The notes: generated by a model from the letters alone, not told the origin. A stretch of 26,163 nt of DNA from an uncultured Gammaproteobacteria bacterium (GCA_946885735.1 CAMPGW010000035.1:1-26163); one strand, 5' to 3'; numbered from the stretch's first letter, positions 1 through 8,932 are shown. Numbers and translations are program-made.

Positions 1-488
1 CGATCGTGCGCGCGATGCCGAACACGCCGGCGCTGCTGGGCGCGGGCGCCACCGGCTTGCATGCCAACGCGCGCGTGGATGCGGAGGGGCGAAAGCTGGC
101 GAAAGAGCTGCTGGCCGCCGCGGGCACCACCGCCTGGATTCCCGACGAGGCGCAAATGGACGCGGTGACCGCAGTGTCGGGCAGCGGTCCGGCCTATGTC
201 TTCCTGCTCGCCGAAGCGATGCAGGCCGCGGGCGTGGCGCAAGGGCTGGCGCCCGAGACCGCGCGCGCGCTGGCGTTGCAGACGATCTTCGGCGCCGCAC
301 GCATGCTGGTGGAGACCCGCGAGGACGCCGCCGTGCTGCGCCAGCGTGTCACCTCGCCCGGCGGGACCACCCAGGCCGCGCTCGAAACCTTCGAGGCCGG
401 CGGCTTCCGCGACCTGGTGGGCGGCGCCATCGCCGCCGCCACCGCACGCGGACGCGAGCTGTCGGCCGCCAACGAGGATCCGGCATGA
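1..488 (+). CDS. proC: Pyrroline-5-carboxylate reductase, C-terminal part (5' end outside window)
   Basis: Last step of proline synthesis: NAD(P)H-dependent reduction of 1-pyrroline-5-carboxylate in the cytoplasm. The window opens inside the gene; codons are in frame from base 3. Visible family motifs are MPNTPALLGAG at the very start, AVSGSGPAYVF around the substrate-binding and dimer region, and the signature RVTSPGGTTQAAL followed by FEAGGFRDLV near the C-terminus. About 162 residues remain of a usual ~270, so the N-terminal Rossmann domain is upstream of the window. Its TGA overlaps the ATG of the next gene (ATGA), so the two are probably translationally coupled. Confidence 0.95.
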   Translation, partial: IVRAMPNTPALLGAGATGLHANARVDAEGRKLAKELLAAAGTTAWIPDEAQMDAVTAVSGSGPAYVFLLAEAMQAAGVAQGLAPETARALALQTIFGAARMLVETREDAAVLRQRVTSPGGTTQAALETFEAGGFRDLVGGAIAAATARGRELSAANEDPA

Positions 489-1162
489 GCCTGCTGCTGG
501 TACGCCACGGCCAGGCCCGCGCCGGCACCGACGACTACGACCGCCTCTCCGAGCTCGGCCGCGAGCAATGCCGCCGCCTGGGCCACTGGCTGGCCAGCAC
601 CGGCCACCGCTTCGATGCCGTGGTGATCGGCAACATGCGGCGGCACCGCCAGTCCTATGAACAGGTCTGCCTGGCCTATGCCGAAGCCGACATGGAGCTG
701 CCCGAGGCACGGGTGGACCACGGGCTGGACGAGTTCGACCACAAGGCGGTGTTCGACGGATTCGCCCGCTGCCATGCCGGGCATCCCTCGCTCAACGCGC
801 TGGCCGATGGCGGCCTGGTCAATTTCGGCACGATGATCCATGCCGCGCTGTCGGCCTGGTCCGAGGACACGATCACCGAACTGCCCGAAAGCTGGAGCCG
901 CTTCGGCGCACGCGTCGCCGACGCGGCCACGCGGCTGGATACGCCGGGCGGCAAGGTACTGGCGCTGACCTCCGGCGGCGTCATTTCGCGGCTGGCGCAG
1001 ACCGCGCTGGGTGCGCCGGATCGCAGCGCCATCGACCTGAACCTGACCCTTCGCAACTCCGGGATCTGCGAGTTGCATCCGCGCCCCTACGGCCATGCGC
1101 TCGGCACCTGGAACGCGGTGCCGCACCTGCACGACGTCCGCGACATGTGGACCTACTACTGA
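485..1162 (+). CDS. Histidine phosphatase family (PGAM-like) protein
   Basis: 225 aa. The N-terminal [10 protein letters not shown] carries the phosphoacceptor His (H8) of the branch-1 histidine phosphatase fold, followed by the usual [16 protein letters not shown] segment. The second catalytic His, normally in an HGG motif late in the protein, is replaced: the sequence reads [10 protein letters not shown] with Ser at about residue 163. This suggests altered or weak phosphatase chemistry, although Ser-containing members of the family may be a coherent subgroup. The start overlaps the proC stop (ATGA). The next gene, an acyl-CoA dehydrogenase, starts 13 bases after its stop, which argues for a role with the ACAD/APH pair rather than in glycolysis. 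The substrate cannot be named from sequence. Confidence 0.85.
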   Translation: MSLLLVRHGQARAGTDDYDRLSELGREQCRRLGHWLASTGHRFDAVVIGNMRRHRQSYEQVCLAYAEADMELPEARVDHGLDEFDHKAVFDGFARCHAGHPSLNALADGGLVNFGTMIHAALSAWSEDTITELPESWSRFGARVADAATRLDTPGGKVLALTSGGVISRLAQTALGAPDRSAIDLNLTLRNSGICELHPRPYGHALGTWNAVPHLHDVRDMWTYY

Positions 1163-1175
1163 CGAGGGCCCGGCG

Positions 1176-2393
1176 ATGAGCCAGTTGTTCCCGATGTCCG
1201 AGCGCGTGCGCGAATTCGATGCGCGGCTCGCCGCCTTCATGGACGAGCACGTGCTGCCGGCCGAGCGCGCATTCGCCGAGTGGGACGAGGATCCCGCACG
1301 TCGCTGGCAGGTGCCGCCCGTACTCGAAACCCTGAAGCAGCGCGCGCGCGACGCCGGCCTGTGGAACCTGTTCCTGCCCGACCCGACCCACGGCGCCGGC
1401 CTGTCGAACCTGGAGTACGCGCGACTGGCCGAGCGCATGGGCCGGTCCTTGATCGCCCCGGAGATCTTCAACTGCTCGGCGCCCGACACCGGCAACATGG
1501 AAGTGCTGCACCAGTTCGGCAATGCGGCGCAGCAGGCGCAGTGGCTGGCGCCGCTGTTGCGCGGCGAGATCCGCTCCGCCTTCGCGATGACCGAGCCGGA
1601 CGTGGCCTCCTCGGATGCGACCAACATCGGCCTGCCGATCGTGCGCGAGGGCGACGAATTCGTGCTGTCGGGCCGCAAGTGGTGGACCACCGGCGCCGGC
1701 GACCCGCGCTGCAATGTCCTGATCGTGATGGGCGTGACCCAGCCCGATGCGCCCGCCCACCGGCGCCAGTCCATGGTGCTGGTGCCGATGGACACGTCGG
1801 GCCTGCGGGTGGTGCGCCCGCTGCGCGTCTTCGGCTACGACGACGCGCCGCACGGCCACGTCGAGCTCGCCTTCGAGGACGTGCGCGTGCCGGTCGCCAA
1901 TCTTTTGCACGAGGACGGCAGCGGCTTCGAGATCGCGCAGGCGCGGCTCGGGCCCGGCCGCATCCATCACTGCATGCGGCTGATCGGCCTGGCCGAACGC
2001 GCGCTCGAGGCCATGCTGGCGCGGGCGCGCAACCGGGTCGCCTTCGGTCGCCCGCTCGGCCAGCACGGGATGGCGCAGGAAGCGATCGCGCTGTCGCGCT
2101 GCGAGATCGACCAGGCGCGACTGTTGACGCTGCAGGCCGCCGCCGCGCTGGACGCGGTCGGAAATCGCGGGGCCAAGGACCTGATCGGGATGATCAAGAT
2201 CGTCGCACCGCGCATGGCCTGCGCGGTGATCGACCGGGCCATCCAGGTGCACGGCGGCGGCGGGCTGTCGCAGGACCATTTCCTGGCCCAGGCCTACGCC
2301 GGCGCGCGCTCGCTGCGGCTGGCCGACGGGCCCGACGAGGTGCACATCGCCGCGCTGGCCCGGTCCCTGCTCAAGGCCGGGCTGAGCGCGTGA
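1176..2393 (+). CDS. Acyl-CoA dehydrogenase, ACAD10/ACAD11-like
   Basis: 405 aa flavoprotein with the complete ACAD fold: N-terminal helical domain, middle beta domain ([15 protein letters not shown] and [13 protein letters not shown] around the flavin/substrate region), and C-terminal helical domain with [11 protein letters not shown] and [13 protein letters not shown]. Near the C-terminus the sequence is [15 protein letters not shown], typical of the ACAD10/11 clade. The position of the canonical catalytic Glu (YEGT in medium-chain enzymes) reads ADGP, with Asp at about 384. I chose the ATG at 1176 because GAGG lies 8 bases upstream; an ATG six codons later is possible. It is followed almost immediately by an APH-family kinase. 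I infer a joint role on phosphorylated hydroxyacyl-CoA rather than ordinary beta-oxidation. The ACAD assignment is firm; the substrate is inferred. Confidence 0.9.
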   Translation: MSQLFPMSERVREFDARLAAFMDEHVLPAERAFAEWDEDPARRWQVPPVLETLKQRARDAGLWNLFLPDPTHGAGLSNLEYARLAERMGRSLIAPEIFNCSAPDTGNMEVLHQFGNAAQQAQWLAPLLRGEIRSAFAMTEPDVASSDATNIGLPIVREGDEFVLSGRKWWTTGAGDPRCNVLIVMGVTQPDAPAHRRQSMVLVPMDTSGLRVVRPLRVFGYDDAPHGHVELAFEDVRVPVANLLHEDGSGFEIAQARLGPGRIHHCMRLIGLAERALEAMLARARNRVAFGRPLGQHGMAQEAIALSRCEIDQARLLTLQAAAALDAVGNRGAKDLIGMIKIVAPRMACAVIDRAIQVHGGGGLSQDHFLAQAYAGARSLRLADGPDEVHIAALARSLLKAGLSA

Positions 2394-2395
2394 CG

Positions 2396-3415
2396 ATGAG
2401 CGATCTCGCCCTGCCCGAAGAATCCCTGGCTGCATACCTCGAGTCCGCGCTTCCCGGATTCCGCGGTCCGCTGCGCGCGACCAAGTTCAAGGGCGGCCAA
2501 TCCAACCCGACCTACCGGCTCGACGCCGCCAGCGGCACTTGCGTGCTGCGGCGCAAGCCGCCGGGCCCGCTGCTGGCCTCGGCGCATGCGGTGGACCGCG
2601 AGTTCCGGGTGCTCGGGGCACTGCATGGCGGCGCCGTGCCGGTGGCGCGGCCGCTGCACCTGTGCCGCGACGATGCGGTGATCGGCTCGATGTTCTACCT
2701 GATGGAATTCGTCGACGGCCGCGGGTTCTGGGACCCGTCGCTACCGGACATCGCTCCCGCCGATCGTTCGGCGTACTACGACGCGATCATCGCCACCCTG
2801 GCTGCATTGCATTCGGTGGACGTCGAGGCCGTCGGCCTGGCCGACTTCGGCAAGCCCGGCAATTATTTCGCCCGCCAGATCGCGCGCTGGAGCGAGCAGT
2901 ACCGCGCCAGCCAGACCCGGCGCATTCCCGCGATGGACGCGCTGATGGACAAGCTGGCGGCGCGTTGCCCCGCCGACGACGGCGTGGTGGCGCTGACGCA
3001 CGGCGACTTCCGCATCGACAACCTGATGTTCGACCCGGTCGCGCCACGCGTGCGCGCGGTGGTGGACTGGGAGCTGTCCACGCTCGGCCACCCGCTGGCG
3101 GACCTGGGCTACTTCTGCATGGCGCTGCGGCTGCCGCGCAACCCGGCGCTGCCGGGCCTGGGCGGCATGGACCGGGCGGCGCTCGGCATCCCCGACGAGA
3201 CGGCGCTGTTGCAACGCTACGGCGAACTCACCGGCCGCCCGATCCCGGCCGACTGGCCCTTCGTGCTCGCCTTCAGTTTCTTCCGGCTGGCGGCGATCGC
3301 GCAGGGCGTGGCCAAGCGCGCGCAGCAAGGCAATGCCTCCAGTGAGCAGGCCGCGCAAGCGGGGCAGATGACGGCGATGCTCGCCGAGTCCGGCCTCGAC
3401 ACCCTGCGCGACTGA
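2396..3415 (+). CDS. APH-family phosphotransferase (ACAD10/11 kinase-domain-like)
   Basis: 339 aa aminoglycoside-phosphotransferase-fold protein. The N-lobe has FKGGQSNPTYRL, a glycine-rich nucleotide loop typical of the ACAD10/11 N-terminal kinase domain. The C-lobe has the catalytic-loop motif THGDFRIDNLMF (about residue 200) and the metal-binding VVDWELSTLGHPLADLGYF (about 224). It directly follows the acyl-CoA dehydrogenase; a GTG two codons upstream would overlap that gene's TGA. In LvaA (Pseudomonas levulinate catabolism) and ACAD10/11, this kinase type phosphorylates 4-hydroxyacyl-CoA, so the same pairing here suggests that role. Antibiotic resistance is unlikely given the context. The gene ends 9 bases from the stop of a convergent gene. 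Confidence 0.88.
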   Translation: MSDLALPEESLAAYLESALPGFRGPLRATKFKGGQSNPTYRLDAASGTCVLRRKPPGPLLASAHAVDREFRVLGALHGGAVPVARPLHLCRDDAVIGSMFYLMEFVDGRGFWDPSLPDIAPADRSAYYDAIIATLAALHSVDVEAVGLADFGKPGNYFARQIARWSEQYRASQTRRIPAMDALMDKLAARCPADDGVVALTHGDFRIDNLMFDPVAPRVRAVVDWELSTLGHPLADLGYFCMALRLPRNPALPGLGGMDRAALGIPDETALLQRYGELTGRPIPADWPFVLAFSFFRLAAIAQGVAKRAQQGNASSEQAAQAGQMTAMLAESGLDTLRD

Positions 3416-3424
3416 GGGATCCGC

Positions 3425-4222
3425 TCAGCCGCGGGCTTCGGCCCAGGCCGCGATGCGCGCATGCAACTCACGCAGGCCGTCGGTCAAGGCCGCCGGCCCC
3501 GGCTGCAGGATGATCGGCGACTTCACTTCGAACAGCTGCCCGTCGCGCACCGCGGGCAGGTCCTGCCAGCCGGGGCGCGCCGCGACTTTTTCCGGGCGGA
3601 ATTTCTTGCCGCACCAGGAGCCGAAGACGATCTCCGGCGCGCGCGCGACCACTTCGCTGCCATCGGCCAGGATGCGGTCGCGGGCCAGCGACTTCTCCGC
3701 GCGCTCCGGGAAGATGTCGTCGCCGCCGGCGATGCGCACCAGCTCGGCCACCCACTGGATGCCGCTGATCATCGGCTCGTCCCATTCCTCGAAGTACACG
3801 CGGGGGCGACGCGACAGCCGCGCCGCGCTTGCGGCGACCTCGTCGAGGCCGCGCTGGAGTTCGCCGGCGTAGTCGTTCGCTGCGCCGGCTTCGCCCACCA
3901 GCGCGCCAAGCCGTCGCACGTAGTCGAGGATGCCGGCCACGCTGCGATGGTTGCTGATCCACACCTCCACGCCGGCGCGGATCAGTTCGGCGGCGATGTC
4001 GGCCTGGATGTCGCTGAAGCCGACCACGAAGTCCGGCCGCAGCTTCAGGATCTCGTCGATCTTCGCGCTGGTGAAGGCGCTGACCTTGGGCTTCTCGCGG
4101 CGCGCGCGGGCCGGCCGCACGGTGAAGCCGGAGATGCCGACGATGCGCTCCTGCTGGCCGAGCGCGTACAGCACTTCGGTCGGTTCCTCGGTCAGGCAGA
4201 CGATGCGGCGTGGACCCTGCAT
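3425..4222 (-). CDS. Periplasmic-binding-fold (Peripla_BP_2) cobalamin-binding-type protein
   Basis: 265 aa. It begins RRIVCLTEEPTEVLYALGQ, then VGISGFTV and KIDEILKLRPDFVVGFSD, the hallmarks of the BtuF/TroA-like class III binding fold. The central linker and C-lobe contain RVYFEEWDEPM and WVAELVRIAGGDDIF, which match proteins annotated as cobalamin-binding. Family role: binding vitamin B12 or ferric chelates. There is no signal peptide: the protein starts directly with the first beta strand, so it may be cytoplasmic or use another export route. No BtuC/D transporter genes and no cobalamin riboswitch are visible nearby. The ATG lies 7 bases after the pdxH stop, so it is probably the last gene of the pdxH operon. 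The fold is secure; the ligand is uncertain. Confidence 0.8.
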   Translation of the reverse strand: MQGPRRIVCLTEEPTEVLYALGQQERIVGISGFTVRPARARREKPKVSAFTSAKIDEILKLRPDFVVGFSDIQADIAAELIRAGVEVWISNHRSVAGILDYVRRLGALVGEAGAANDYAGELQRGLDEVAASAARLSRRPRVYFEEWDEPMISGIQWVAELVRIAGGDDIFPERAEKSLARDRILADGSEVVARAPEIVFGSWCGKKFRPEKVAARPGWQDLPAVRDGQLFEVKSPIILQPGPAALTDGLRELHARIAAWAEARG

Positions 4223-4229
4223 GGCGCGA

Positions 4230-4817
4230 TCAGGGATAGAGCATGCGGCACTGCCAGCCGCCGTCCACCCGCTCGTGGCGCTGGCGCTCGTGCAGGCGAT
4301 AGCGCGCGCCGTACCAGAACTCCACCATCTCCGGCACCACGCGGAAGCCGGACCAATGTGGCGGCCGCGGCACCTCGGCGCCCTCGTAGCGCGCCTCGAC
4401 CTCCGCCATGCGCTGCTCGAAGACCTCGCGCGACGGCAGGGTCTGCGATTGCAGCGAAGCCCAGGCGCCGACCTGGCTGGCGCGCGGGCGCGTGGCGAAA
4501 TAGGCGTCGGCCTCGGCGGCGCTGACCGGCTCGACCGTGCCCTCGACCTTCACCTGCACGCCCTCGCGGATCATCTTCCAGTGGAAGAGCAGCGCCGCCT
4601 GCGGATTGCCGGCGAGCTGGCGGCCCTTGCGGCTGTCGAAATTGGTGAAGAACACGAAACCGCGCGCATCCAGGCCTTTCAGCAACACCGTGCGGGCGGC
4701 GGGGCGGCCGCCCTTCCCCACCGTGGCGAGCGTCATCGCGGTGGGTTCGGGATCGGCCGAGGCTTTCGCCTCGGCGAGCAGCCCGTTGAAGGTGGCGAGG
4801 ATCTCGTCGGTCAGCAC
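4230..4817 (-). CDS. pdxH: Pyridoxamine/pyridoxine 5'-phosphate oxidase
   Basis: FMN-dependent oxidase that makes pyridoxal 5'-phosphate from PNP or PMP. Motifs seen: [36 protein letters not shown] (FMN phosphate contacts), [33 protein letters not shown], and the C-terminal [10 protein letters not shown]...RMLYP expected of PdxH. I chose the GTG at 4817 (195 aa), which begins [10 protein letters not shown] and has GGAA 8 bases upstream. The longer open frame to 4892 would run into the dodecin gene and adds a non-homologous Ser/Pro-rich start. It lies 13 bases after dodecin and 7 bases before the cobalamin-binding-type gene. Confidence 0.93.
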   Translation of the reverse strand: MLTDEILATFNGLLAEAKASADPEPTAMTLATVGKGGRPAARTVLLKGLDARGFVFFTNFDSRKGRQLAGNPQAALLFHWKMIREGVQVKVEGTVEPVSAAEADAYFATRPRASQVGAWASLQSQTLPSREVFEQRMAEVEARYEGAEVPRPPHWSGFRVVPEMVEFWYGARYRLHERQRHERVDGGWQCRMLYP

Positions 4818-4830
4818 GCGTGGGTTCCGG

Positions 4831-5034
4831 TCAGGAAACGATGAAGGTGACGCGCATGTTGACGCGCCACTCGGTGACCCGGCCCTGGGCATCGGTCACC
4901 ACCTTGGTCTCGTTGATCCAGGCGCCCTGGATGTTCTTGACGGTCTCGGCGCACTTGGTGAGTCCGGACTGCACGGCATCCTCGATGCTCTTGTTCGATG
5001 CCGAACTGATTTCGATGATCTTGGCGATGGACAT
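4831..5034 (-). CDS. Dodecin (flavin-binding dodecamer)
   Basis: 67 aa, full length for dodecin. It begins [21 protein letters not shown], continues with [14 protein letters not shown], in which the Trp stacks on the flavin, and ends with [14 protein letters not shown]. Dodecins form hollow dodecamers that store or buffer flavin (or flavin/CoA in some bacteria) in the cytoplasm. The start at 5034 is set by a strong Shine-Dalgarno (GAGGAGG, about 5 bases upstream). It sits immediately upstream of pdxH, an FMN enzyme, on the same strand; a functional link through flavin is an inference. Confidence 0.95.
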   Translation of the reverse strand: MSIAKIIEISSASNKSIEDAVQSGLTKCAETVKNIQGAWINETKVVTDAQGRVTEWRVNMRVTFIVS

Positions 5035-5075
5035 GGCAACCTCCTCTGGGCGCACGGCGGAGCCGGCGTCCGACC

Positions 5076-5105
5076 ACTATAGCCCTCGCGGCGGTGTCGG
5101 GTCGG
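5076..5105 (-). promoter_or_regulatory. Candidate sigma70 promoter for dodecin-pdxH
   Basis: On the minus strand a good -10, TATAGT (5076-5081), is preceded at 18 bases by CCGACC (5100-5105), a weak -35. It overlaps the final codons of the upstream gene and would start a transcript about 35 bases before the dodecin ATG, which has a strong ribosome-binding site. Confidence 0.4.
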
Positions 5106-5889
5106 CGTAGCCGCTGCGAAAATCCGGGAACCGCGGCTGCCAACCGCTGGCGCGCAGGCGCGTGTTGGCGATGCGACGACCGCTGGCCACGCCAGCCGGC
5201 AGGGGGATGGCGGGCAGTCCTTCGTCCTCGCGTAGCCACGCCAAAACCTCGCACTCCAGCGCGGGCGCGTCGTCGCTGCCGAGGTAGAGGCGCTGCGGCG
5301 AGGGCAAGGCCAGCAATTGCGAAAGCGCGGCGGCGGCATCGTCGAGGTGGATGCGGTTGGTCCAATGCACGCGTCCGGCCTCGCCGGCCTGTGCCTTGCG
5401 GCGCATCGCTTCGCGCCCGGGCCCGTACAGGCCCGACAGCCGCAGCACGACGCCGCCGGGGTGGGCGTCGAGTTCGCGCTCGCTCTCCAGCAGGACGCGA
5501 CCGTTGAAGCGCGTCGGCACGGCGGCGGTCGTCTCGGTGACCCATTCGCCCGCGTCCTGCGCGTAAACGGCGGTGGACGAGACGAAGACCAGCCGTGGCG
5601 TGTCCACCGCATCGAGCAGGCGGCGCAGGCCGTCGAGGTAGAGGCGGCGATAGGCCGCCTCGTCGCGCTCGTCGGGCGCGGCGCAGAACACCAGCGCGTC
5701 CGGCCGCCGCGGCAGGCGGGCGAAGCCCTCGCCGCTGCCGAGGTCGGCGCGCAGCAGGCGCGCGCCGGGCACCTCGCGATCGCGGCGGCGCATCGCAACG
5801 ACCTCGTGGCCGAGCGCGGACTGGCGCGCAGCCAGGCGCGCGCCGAGCTCGCCGGCGCCGGCGATCAACAGGCTGGGCACGGAATTCAC
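5077..5889 (-). CDS. NAD(P)-binding SDR/epimerase-like protein
   Basis: 270 aa. It starts VNSVPSLLIAGAGELGARLA, a GxGxxG dinucleotide-binding motif, followed by DALVFCAAPDERDEAAY and LVFVSSTAVYAQ, the pattern of atypical extended SDR proteins (YeeZ-like). The classical YxxxK catalytic pair is not evident after the SST motif, so it may be an atypical dehydrogenase or a nucleotide-binding regulator. The start is GTG at 5889 or 5880; the much longer upstream open frame antisense to aroK is not real. It is divergent from aroK, with 49 bases between the starts, and its stop is 42 bases before the dodecin start. The substrate is unknown. Confidence 0.8.
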   Translation of the reverse strand: MNSVPSLLIAGAGELGARLAARQSALGHEVVAMRRRDREVPGARLLRADLGSGEGFARLPRRPDALVFCAAPDERDEAAYRRLYLDGLRRLLDAVDTPRLVFVSSTAVYAQDAGEWVTETTAAVPTRFNGRVLLESERELDAHPGGVVLRLSGLYGPGREAMRRKAQAGEAGRVHWTNRIHLDDAAAALSQLLALPSPQRLYLGSDDAPALECEVLAWLREDEGLPAIPLPAGVASGRRIANTRLRASGWQPRFPDFRSGYADPTPPRGL

Positions 5890-5938
5890 GCGGCGCGGGC
5901 GGGGGGCGCGATCACGGCGGGATGCTAGCATCGCGGCC

Positions 5939-6478
5939 ATGAATCCGGCGCCGAATCTCGTGCTCGTCGGCCCGATGGGCGCCGGCAAGACCTCGCTCGG
6001 CCGGCAGCTCGCGCGCCGGCTCGGCCTGGCCTTCGTGGATGCGGACGCGAGCCTGGAGGCCGCGGCCGGCACGTCGGTAGCCACCATCTTCGAAGTCGAA
6101 GGCGAAACCGGTTTCCGCGAACGGGAGCAGCGCCTGCTCGCCGAACGACTGCAGGGCGAAGGCCAGCTGATCGCCACCGGCGGCGGCGCGGTGCTCTCGC
6201 CGACCACGCGTGACCTGCTGCGAACGCGCGCCTTCGTGGTGTGGATGCGCGTAGGCGTGGACGAGCAGCTCGCCCGGCTGGCGCGCGATACCACCCGGCC
6301 GCTGCTGGCGACCGGCGATCGCCGGCAAACGCTCGAAGCGCTGGCCGCCACCCGTGACCCCCTGTATGCCGCGGTCGCCGACCTGGAGTTCGTGCCGGAG
6401 GGACGCGACGCCGCCGCGTCCGTGCGCCAGCTGGCCCGGCGCGTCGCCGAGGCCTGGCAACGCGGACGCGCGGCATGA
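5939..6478 (+). CDS. aroK: Shikimate kinase
   Basis: ATP-dependent phosphorylation of shikimate at the 3-OH, fifth step of the chorismate pathway. 179 aa, normal length. Walker A is [25 protein letters not shown] is the shikimate/Mg-binding Asp segment; GFREREQ carries a substrate Arg; ATGGGAVL is the Gly-rich substrate loop; and DTTRPLLA is the lid. A -10-like TAGCAT (5926-5931) ends only 7 bases before the ATG and no clear Shine-Dalgarno is seen, so the mRNA may be leaderless or nearly so. The stop overlaps the aroB ATG (ATGA). Confidence 0.96.
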   Translation: MNPAPNLVLVGPMGAGKTSLGRQLARRLGLAFVDADASLEAAAGTSVATIFEVEGETGFREREQRLLAERLQGEGQLIATGGGAVLSPTTRDLLRTRAFVVWMRVGVDEQLARLARDTTRPLLATGDRRQTLEALAATRDPLYAAVADLEFVPEGRDAAASVRQLARRVAEAWQRGRAA

Positions 6479-7542
6479 GCACGCAGGTCGAAGTCGCGCT
6501 CGGGGCGCGCGCGTACGTCGTGCGCATCGGCCGTGGCCTGCTCGCGGCCGGCGACCTGGCTGCGCTCGCGCCGGGGCGGCATGTGATGCTGGTCAGCGAC
6601 TCCCACGTGGCTCCGCTTTACCTGGATCGCGTCCGCGCCGCGTTCGGCGACAGGACGACCGGCCACTTCATCCTGCCGGCGGGCGAGCAGGAGAAGACGC
6701 TCGCGCGTTTCGCCGAACTCATGCAGGCCCTGGCCGCACTCGGCGCCAGCCGCGACGCGACCGTGGTCGCCCTGGGTGGCGGCGTGGTCGGCGACCTGGC
6801 GGGATTCGCGGCGGCCTGCTGGATGCGCGGCGTTCGCTTCGTGCAACTGCCCACCACCCTGCTGGCGATGGTCGATTCCTCGGTGGGCGGCAAGACCGCG
6901 GTGGACCTGGCCGAAGGCAAGAACCTCGTCGGCGCCTTCCACCAGCCGGTTGCGGTGGTGGCCGACATCGACACCCTGGCCACGCTGCCGGACCGCGAGT
7001 TGCGCGCCGGGCTGGCCGAGGTCGTGAAGGCCGCCGCCATCGGCGACGCGGCGTTCTTCGCCTGGCTCGAAGCCAACGCGGACGCCCTGCTCGCCCGCGA
7101 CGCGACCGCGCTCGAACATGCGATCGCCACCGCCGTGCGCTTCAAGGCCGGCGTGGTGGCGCGCGACGAGACCGAGCAGGGCGAGCGCATGCTGCTCAAC
7201 CTCGGCCACACCTTCGGGCACGCGATCGAGACCGAGCAGGGCTACGGCGGACTGCTGCATGGCGAGGCGGTCGCCGTGGGCATGGTGCTGGCGGCCCGGC
7301 TGTCCGCGCGCCTGGGCCTGGCGGAAGCGGCCGATGCGGCTCGGCTGCAGGCCCTGCTCGAACGCCTGCAGTTGCCGACGGCCGTCCCGACCGGCCTGAA
7401 CCCCGACGCCCTGCTGGCACGCATGCGCCTGGACAAGAAGGCCGTCTCCGGCCGCCTGCGGCTGGTGCTGTGGCGCGGCATCGGCCGGGCCGAGGTGGCG
7501 CAAGGCGTGGACGAGGCCGCGGTGGCCGCGATCCTGCGCTGA
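6475..7542 (+). CDS. aroB: 3-dehydroquinate synthase
   Basis: Converts DAHP to 3-dehydroquinate using NAD+ and a divalent metal; second step of the shikimate pathway. 355 aa, normal length. Seen: the NAD-binding [50 protein letters not shown] with the metal-ligand Glu, [12 protein letters not shown] and [11 protein letters not shown] with metal-ligand His residues, and [14 protein letters not shown] near the C-terminus. ATGA overlap with aroK indicates co-transcription and coupled translation. Confidence 0.97.
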   Translation: MSTQVEVALGARAYVVRIGRGLLAAGDLAALAPGRHVMLVSDSHVAPLYLDRVRAAFGDRTTGHFILPAGEQEKTLARFAELMQALAALGASRDATVVALGGGVVGDLAGFAAACWMRGVRFVQLPTTLLAMVDSSVGGKTAVDLAEGKNLVGAFHQPVAVVADIDTLATLPDRELRAGLAEVVKAAAIGDAAFFAWLEANADALLARDATALEHAIATAVRFKAGVVARDETEQGERMLLNLGHTFGHAIETEQGYGGLLHGEAVAVGMVLAARLSARLGLAEAADAARLQALLERLQLPTAVPTGLNPDALLARMRLDKKAVSGRLRLVLWRGIGRAEVAQGVDEAAVAAILR

Positions 7543-7572
7543 TCGGTACGCCAGCGGCCCCGGCCGCGCGGC

Positions 7573-7578
7573 TACAAT
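7573..7578 (+). promoter_or_regulatory. -10 hexamer TACAAT upstream of the WGR gene and hemE
   Basis: Five of six matches to TATAAT; no convincing -35 is visible in the GC-rich upstream sequence. Predicted initiation is within a few bases of the ATG at 7588. Confidence 0.4.
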
Positions 7579-7587
7579 GGCGGCCCC

Positions 7588-7842
7588 ATGCGCCTATTGC
7601 TGCAACAACGCCCGCTCGCCGGCGAATCGCCCAAGTACGTGCAGCTGATCCTGCAGCAGGACCTGCTGGGCGGCTGGTCGCTGCTGCGCGAGGCCGGCCA
7701 GACCGGCGGCAAGGCCACGCTCAAGCGCGAACAGTTCCTGGACCAGTCGGCCGCCCTGGCGGCTTTCGAGAAGGCGCGCGACGCGCAGCTCAAGCGCGGC
7801 TTCCAGGTGATGTTTGCGCAAGGTGCGTCAGCGCCGCAGTGA
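7588..7842 (+). CDS. Small WGR-domain-like protein
   Basis: 84 aa. The pattern [25 protein letters not shown], with a later [17 protein letters not shown], matches the WGR domain found in PARPs, MolR and small stand-alone bacterial proteins; the WGR tripeptide itself is degenerate (REAGQ). Function is unknown; WGR domains are thought to bind nucleic acid. A -10 hexamer TACAAT (7573-7578) ends 9 bases before the ATG with no Shine-Dalgarno, suggesting a near-leaderless transcript. It lies between aroB and hemE and its stop is 13 bases before the hemE start, so hemE may be co-transcribed. Confidence 0.75.
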   Translation: MRLLLQQRPLAGESPKYVQLILQQDLLGGWSLLREAGQTGGKATLKREQFLDQSAALAAFEKARDAQLKRGFQVMFAQGASAPQ

Positions 7843-7855
7843 ACAAGGACTTCCC

Positions 7856-8923
7856 GTGACCCAAAGCAACGACCGCTTCCTGCGCGCACTCCGCCGCGAG
7901 CCGGTGGACTGCACCCCGGTGTGGCTGATGCGCCAGGCCGGCCGTTACCTGCCCGAGTACCGCGCCACCCGCGCGAAGGCCGGCAGCTTCATGGGACTGG
8001 CGACGAATCCGGAGCTGGCCTGCGAGGTCACGCTGCAACCGCTGCGCCGTTTCCCGCTGGACGCGGCGATCCTGTTCTCCGACATCCTGACCATCCCCGA
8101 CGCGATGGGGCTGGGCCTGAGCTTCGCCGAAGGCGAGGGCCCGCGCTTCGCACGCCCGGTGCGCACGGCAGCCGACGTCGCCAGACTCGCGGTACCGGAC
8201 ATGGAAGGCGAACTGCGCTACGTGATGGACGCAGTGCGCCTGATCCGTCGCGAGTTGAACGGCTCCGTGCCGCTGATCGGTTTCTCCGGCAGCCCGTGGA
8301 CGCTGGCCTGCTACATGGTCGAGGGCGGCGGCAGCGCAAACTTCTCGAAGATCAAGGCGATGGCCTTCAGCGAGCCGGCCTTGCTGCACCGGATCCTGGA
8401 AGTCACCACGCAGGCGGTAATCGCCTACCTGTCGGCGCAGCGCGCGGCCGGCGCGCAGGCCCTGCAGGTGTTCGATACCTGGGGCGGCGTGCTCGCGCCG
8501 CATCATTACCGCGAATTCTCCCTGCCCTACCTGGCGCGCATCGCCGCCGAACTGCCGCGTGGCGAAGGCGCCGAACGCACGCCGCTGATCCTGTTCGGCA
8601 AGGGCAACGCGCCCTACCTGGAAGAACTCGCCGCCACCGGCACCGAAGGCCTGGGCGTGGACTGGCTGGTCTCGCTGGAGGAAGCGGCGCGCCGCACCGG
8701 CGGCCGCGTCGCCCTGCAGGGCAACCTCGACCCGAGCACGCTGTACGCCTCGCCCGAGGGCATCCGCGCGGAAGTGCGGCGCACGCTCGACAGCTACGCC
8801 GAAGGCAATGGCGGCTCGCGCGACGGCCACGTGTTCAACCTCGGCCACGGGCTCTCGCCCGACATGGATCCGGAACACATCGGCGTGCTGGTGGACGAAG
8901 TCCACGCGCATTCCCGCCGCTGA
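7856..8923 (+). CDS. hemE: Uroporphyrinogen decarboxylase
   Basis: Decarboxylates the four acetate side chains of uroporphyrinogen III to give coproporphyrinogen III in heme synthesis; cytoplasmic homodimer. 355 aa, as expected. The N-terminal signature [15 protein letters not shown] and the catalytic-Asp segment [17 protein letters not shown] are present, as are [36 protein letters not shown] and [16 protein letters not shown] chose the GTG at 7856 because AAGGA lies 6 bases upstream and the homologous part begins there; a longer open frame to 7814 overlaps the WGR gene. The stop is 9 bases from the stop of the convergent sensor kinase. Confidence 0.97.
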   Translation: MTQSNDRFLRALRREPVDCTPVWLMRQAGRYLPEYRATRAKAGSFMGLATNPELACEVTLQPLRRFPLDAAILFSDILTIPDAMGLGLSFAEGEGPRFARPVRTAADVARLAVPDMEGELRYVMDAVRLIRRELNGSVPLIGFSGSPWTLACYMVEGGGSANFSKIKAMAFSEPALLHRILEVTTQAVIAYLSAQRAAGAQALQVFDTWGGVLAPHHYREFSLPYLARIAAELPRGEGAERTPLILFGKGNAPYLEELAATGTEGLGVDWLVSLEEAARRTGGRVALQGNLDPSTLYASPEGIRAEVRRTLDSYAEGNGGSRDGHVFNLGHGLSPDMDPEHIGVLVDEVHAHSRR

Positions 8924-8932
8924 AGCTCGCGC

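Noticed and set aside
2396..3415. Aminoglycoside resistance kinase
   Set aside because: APH fold only; the N-lobe motif and ACAD neighbour fit the ACAD10/11 kinase group.
4818..4892. Longer PdxH start at 4892
   Set aside because: Overlaps the dodecin gene and adds residues unlike PdxH.
5890..7503. Long upstream extension of the SDR-like minus-strand frame
   Set aside because: It runs antisense through aroB and aroK; homology begins at the GTG near 5889.
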